64,000 nucleotides of DNA from Demequina soli. GTDB taxonomy: Bacteria; Actinomycetota; Actinomycetes; Actinomycetales; Demequinaceae. Within the stretch, counting starts at the first letter, position 1. Each line of letters opens with the position of its first letter. The translations under genes were made by a program, and so were the position numbers. A model generated the notes under the pieces. That model saw only the letters and a list, made by a program, of their open reading frames with translations, was not told the DNA's origin and did not search any database. Positions 62,511 to 64,000 of the stretch are shown piece by piece. The DNA lies in NCBI RefSeq assembly GCF_000971195.1, contig NZ_BBLZ01000004.1:372001-436000 (forward strand), given 5' to 3'.

Positions 62511-63458
62511 GTGTCGAGCACCACCGATTCCCCCGTGACCTCCTCCCCCGCCCGCGGCCTCCGCAGCGTGCCCGGCCGCCTCGGCGACCTCGTCGGGCGC
62601 CACACGCGCGGGCTCACGCTCGCGAACATCGCGACGCAGGCGGGCATCATCGTCACGGGCGGCGCGGTGCGCCTCACCGGCTCGGGCCTGGGCTGCTCGA
62701 CGTGGCCGCAGTGCGAGCCGGGCCAGTTCACGCCCACGCCGTTCGGCGAGTCGACCATCCACCCCTACATCGAGTTCGGCAACCGCACCCTCACGGGCCT
62801 CCTCACCATCGTCGCCGTGCTGCTCGCGATCGGCGTGTGGCGCACGCGCCGCGACCTCCGCTGGTGGGGGCTCGTGCCGCTGGCCGGCGTCGCGGTGCAG
62901 GCCGTGCTCGGCGGCATCACGGTGCTCGTCCACCTCGACCCCGTGATCGTCGCGCAGCACATGCTCGTCAGCCTCGCGCTGGTCTGGTACTCCACGTGGC
63001 TCGCGCTGCGCTACCGCGGCGCACGCGGACGCCTCGGCGTCAACCTCGCGCCCGAGCGGTGGGTGTCGGCCGGCCTGCTGCTGGCGCTGCTGATCCTCGG
63101 CACCGTCACCACCGGCGCGGGCCCCCACTCCGGCGATGCGGGCGTGACCGACCGCCTCGCGATCGACCCGGCGACGGTCGCCCGCGCGCACGCGCTCACC
63201 GTCTGGGCGTTCTGCGCGCTGCTCGTGTGGATCGGCTGGCAGATCCGCCGCGACCGCAGCGCGGGCGCGCGCGACGAGGCGCGCAAGGCGTACTGGGTGC
63301 TCGTGGGAGTCACGCTCGCGCAGGCCGCGATCGGCGAGATCCAGTACTTCACCGGGCTGCCGTCGCTCATCGTCGGCTTCCACATGCTCGGGGCCGCCAC
63401 CCTCACGGCCGCGCACTCCGCGTTCTTCCTGCTCAACAAGCGCGAGCGCGTCGCGTGA
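62511..63458 (+). CDS. ctaA: Heme A synthase (COX15/CtaA family)
   Basis: A 315-residue membrane enzyme that oxidises heme O to heme A for cytochrome oxidase. It has about eight helices and GGAVRLTGSGLGCSTWPQCEPG near the N-terminus, with a disulfide-forming Cys pair. Heme-ligand His residues are in VIVAQHMLVSLAL, ARAHALTVW and VGFHMLGAATL. The EFGNR segment replaces EXXHR of other phyla, which I believe is normal in actinobacteria. GTG 62511 is leaderless-type. It overlaps the next gene as GTGA. Confidence 0.93.
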   Translation: MSSTTDSPVTSSPARGLRSVPGRLGDLVGRHTRGLTLANIATQAGIIVTGGAVRLTGSGLGCSTWPQCEPGQFTPTPFGESTIHPYIEFGNRTLTGLLTIVAVLLAIGVWRTRRDLRWWGLVPLAGVAVQAVLGGITVLVHLDPVIVAQHMLVSLALVWYSTWLALRYRGARGRLGVNLAPERWVSAGLLLALLILGTVTTGAGPHSGDAGVTDRLAIDPATVARAHALTVWAFCALLVWIGWQIRRDRSAGARDEARKAYWVLVGVTLAQAAIGEIQYFTGLPSLIVGFHMLGAATLTAAHSAFFLLNKRERVA

Positions 63459-64000
63459 GCGCGGGGGGCGAGGTCACGCTCGCGCGGATCGAGGACGCCG
63501 CGCGCATGCTCGCCGGCGTCGCCCAGCGCACGCCCGTGGACCACGCCTCCTCCTTCAGCGAGATGCTCGGCGCGCCCGTGCACCTCAAGCTCGAGAACCT
63601 CCAGCGCACCGGATCGTTCAAGGTCCGCGGCGCTGCCTACCGCATGTCCCGCCTCACCGCCGACGAGCGCGCCCGCGGCGTGGTCGCGGCCTCCGCCGGC
63701 AACCACGCGCAGGGCGTCGCCCTCGCGGCGCAGCAGCTGGGCATCGAGGCGACGATCTTCATGCCGCTCGGCGCCCCGGTCCCCAAGCTGCTCGCGACCA
63801 AGGGCTACGGAGCCACGGTCGTGACGGAGGGGGCGACGGTCGAGGAGTGCCTCGCGCAGGCCGCCGCCCACGCCGACCGCACCGGTGCGGTCATGATCCA
63901 CCCCTTCGATCACCCCGACGTGATCGCGGGTCAGGGCACCATCGGCCTCGAGATCCTCGAGGCCGTGCCCGACGCGCAGACCATCGTGGTCCCGATCGGC
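63455..64000 (+). CDS. ilvA: Threonine ammonia-lyase, 3' end cut by window edge
   Basis: A PLP enzyme that deaminates threonine to 2-oxobutanoate. About 182 residues are visible: LKLENLQRTGSFKVRGAAYR with the PLP lysine, ASAGNHAQGVALAAQQLG (phosphate loop) and IHPFDHPDVIAGQGTIGLEI. Whether it is the biosynthetic (IlvA) or catabolic (TdcB) form depends on the missing C-terminal domain. It starts at GTG 63455 inside the ctaA stop. Confidence 0.88.
   Translation, partial: MSAGGEVTLARIEDAARMLAGVAQRTPVDHASSFSEMLGAPVHLKLENLQRTGSFKVRGAAYRMSRLTADERARGVVAASAGNHAQGVALAAQQLGIEATIFMPLGAPVPKLLATKGYGATVVTEGATVEECLAQAAAHADRTGAVMIHPFDHPDVIAGQGTIGLEILEAVPDAQTIVVPIG

Noticed and set aside
62765..63130. Missing EXXHR histidine in ctaA as a sign of inactivation
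   Set aside because: EFGNR at this point is, as far as I recall, usual in actinobacterial heme A synthases, and the other histidines are intact.

Overview
The window is GC-rich, densely packed chromosomal DNA from an actinobacterium. The signs are a Pup/PafA/Dop/ARC pupylation cluster, an InhA-type FabI, a SUF operon with SufR and SufU, ImuA/ImuB/DnaE2 under a mycobacterial-type LexA box, GlgA/GlgC, and many GTG starts. A member of the Micrococcales (Cellulomonas- or Demequina-like) is my best guess by inference; no rRNA or other species marker is present. I see no prophage, transposase, integrase or CRISPR array, and no stretch above 300 bp without a gene or RNA.

Layout. 1-9.9 kb (minus): trpB (cut by the window edge), trpC, a small HGxxPAAW membrane protein, trpE and hisI, then a heterodimeric ABC exporter translationally coupled to hisF and an FKBP lipoprotein. 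9.99-15.5 kb (minus): pafA, pup, dop, ARC and trmI, with no 20S proteasome genes. 15.6-26 kb: M50 protease, RecB-like nuclease, HAD phosphatase, PAC2 protein, uppP, aldo/keto reductase, DUF5703, GNAT, M20 peptidase and a DUF2142-like membrane protein. 26.08-26.17 kb: tRNA-Leu(GAG). 26.6-32.4 kb: SOS mutasome imuA-imuB-dnaE2 with a perfect LexA box. 32.5-39.1 kb: FetB-like permease, SpoU methyltransferase, DUF2157, SPFH/NfeD pair, TSUP exporter with an Rrf2 regulator, ABC ATPase. 39.1-42.3 kb: divergent glgA and glgC-serB. 42.5-46.5 kb: fabG-fabI-sixA-GH88/105-like, with SURF1 divergent. 46.5-50.6 kb: ABC-F protein and the biotin ECF transporter bioY-ecfA-ecfT. 50.6-55.7 kb: DUF1697 and an FMN reductase facing a regulator cluster (two XRE regulators flanking a lone ligand-binding domain), an SDR and an alpha/beta hydrolase. 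55.8-62.3 kb: sufR-B-D-Rieske-C-S-U-T. 62.5-64 kb: ctaA and a partial threonine ammonia-lyase.

How it is run. Most transcription units start with a TANNNT -10 hexamer only 6-8 nt before the start codon, so they look leaderless. Inside operons nearly every junction is an ATGA, GTGA or TGATG overlap.

The most striking unexplained signal is the 9-mer GCATCGTCC (reverse GGACGATGC). I found it by eye 40 times in both orientations, heavily enriched between genes and twice paired head-to-head as a hairpin near gene ends. This resembles the layout of DNA-uptake or other genome-architecture words.
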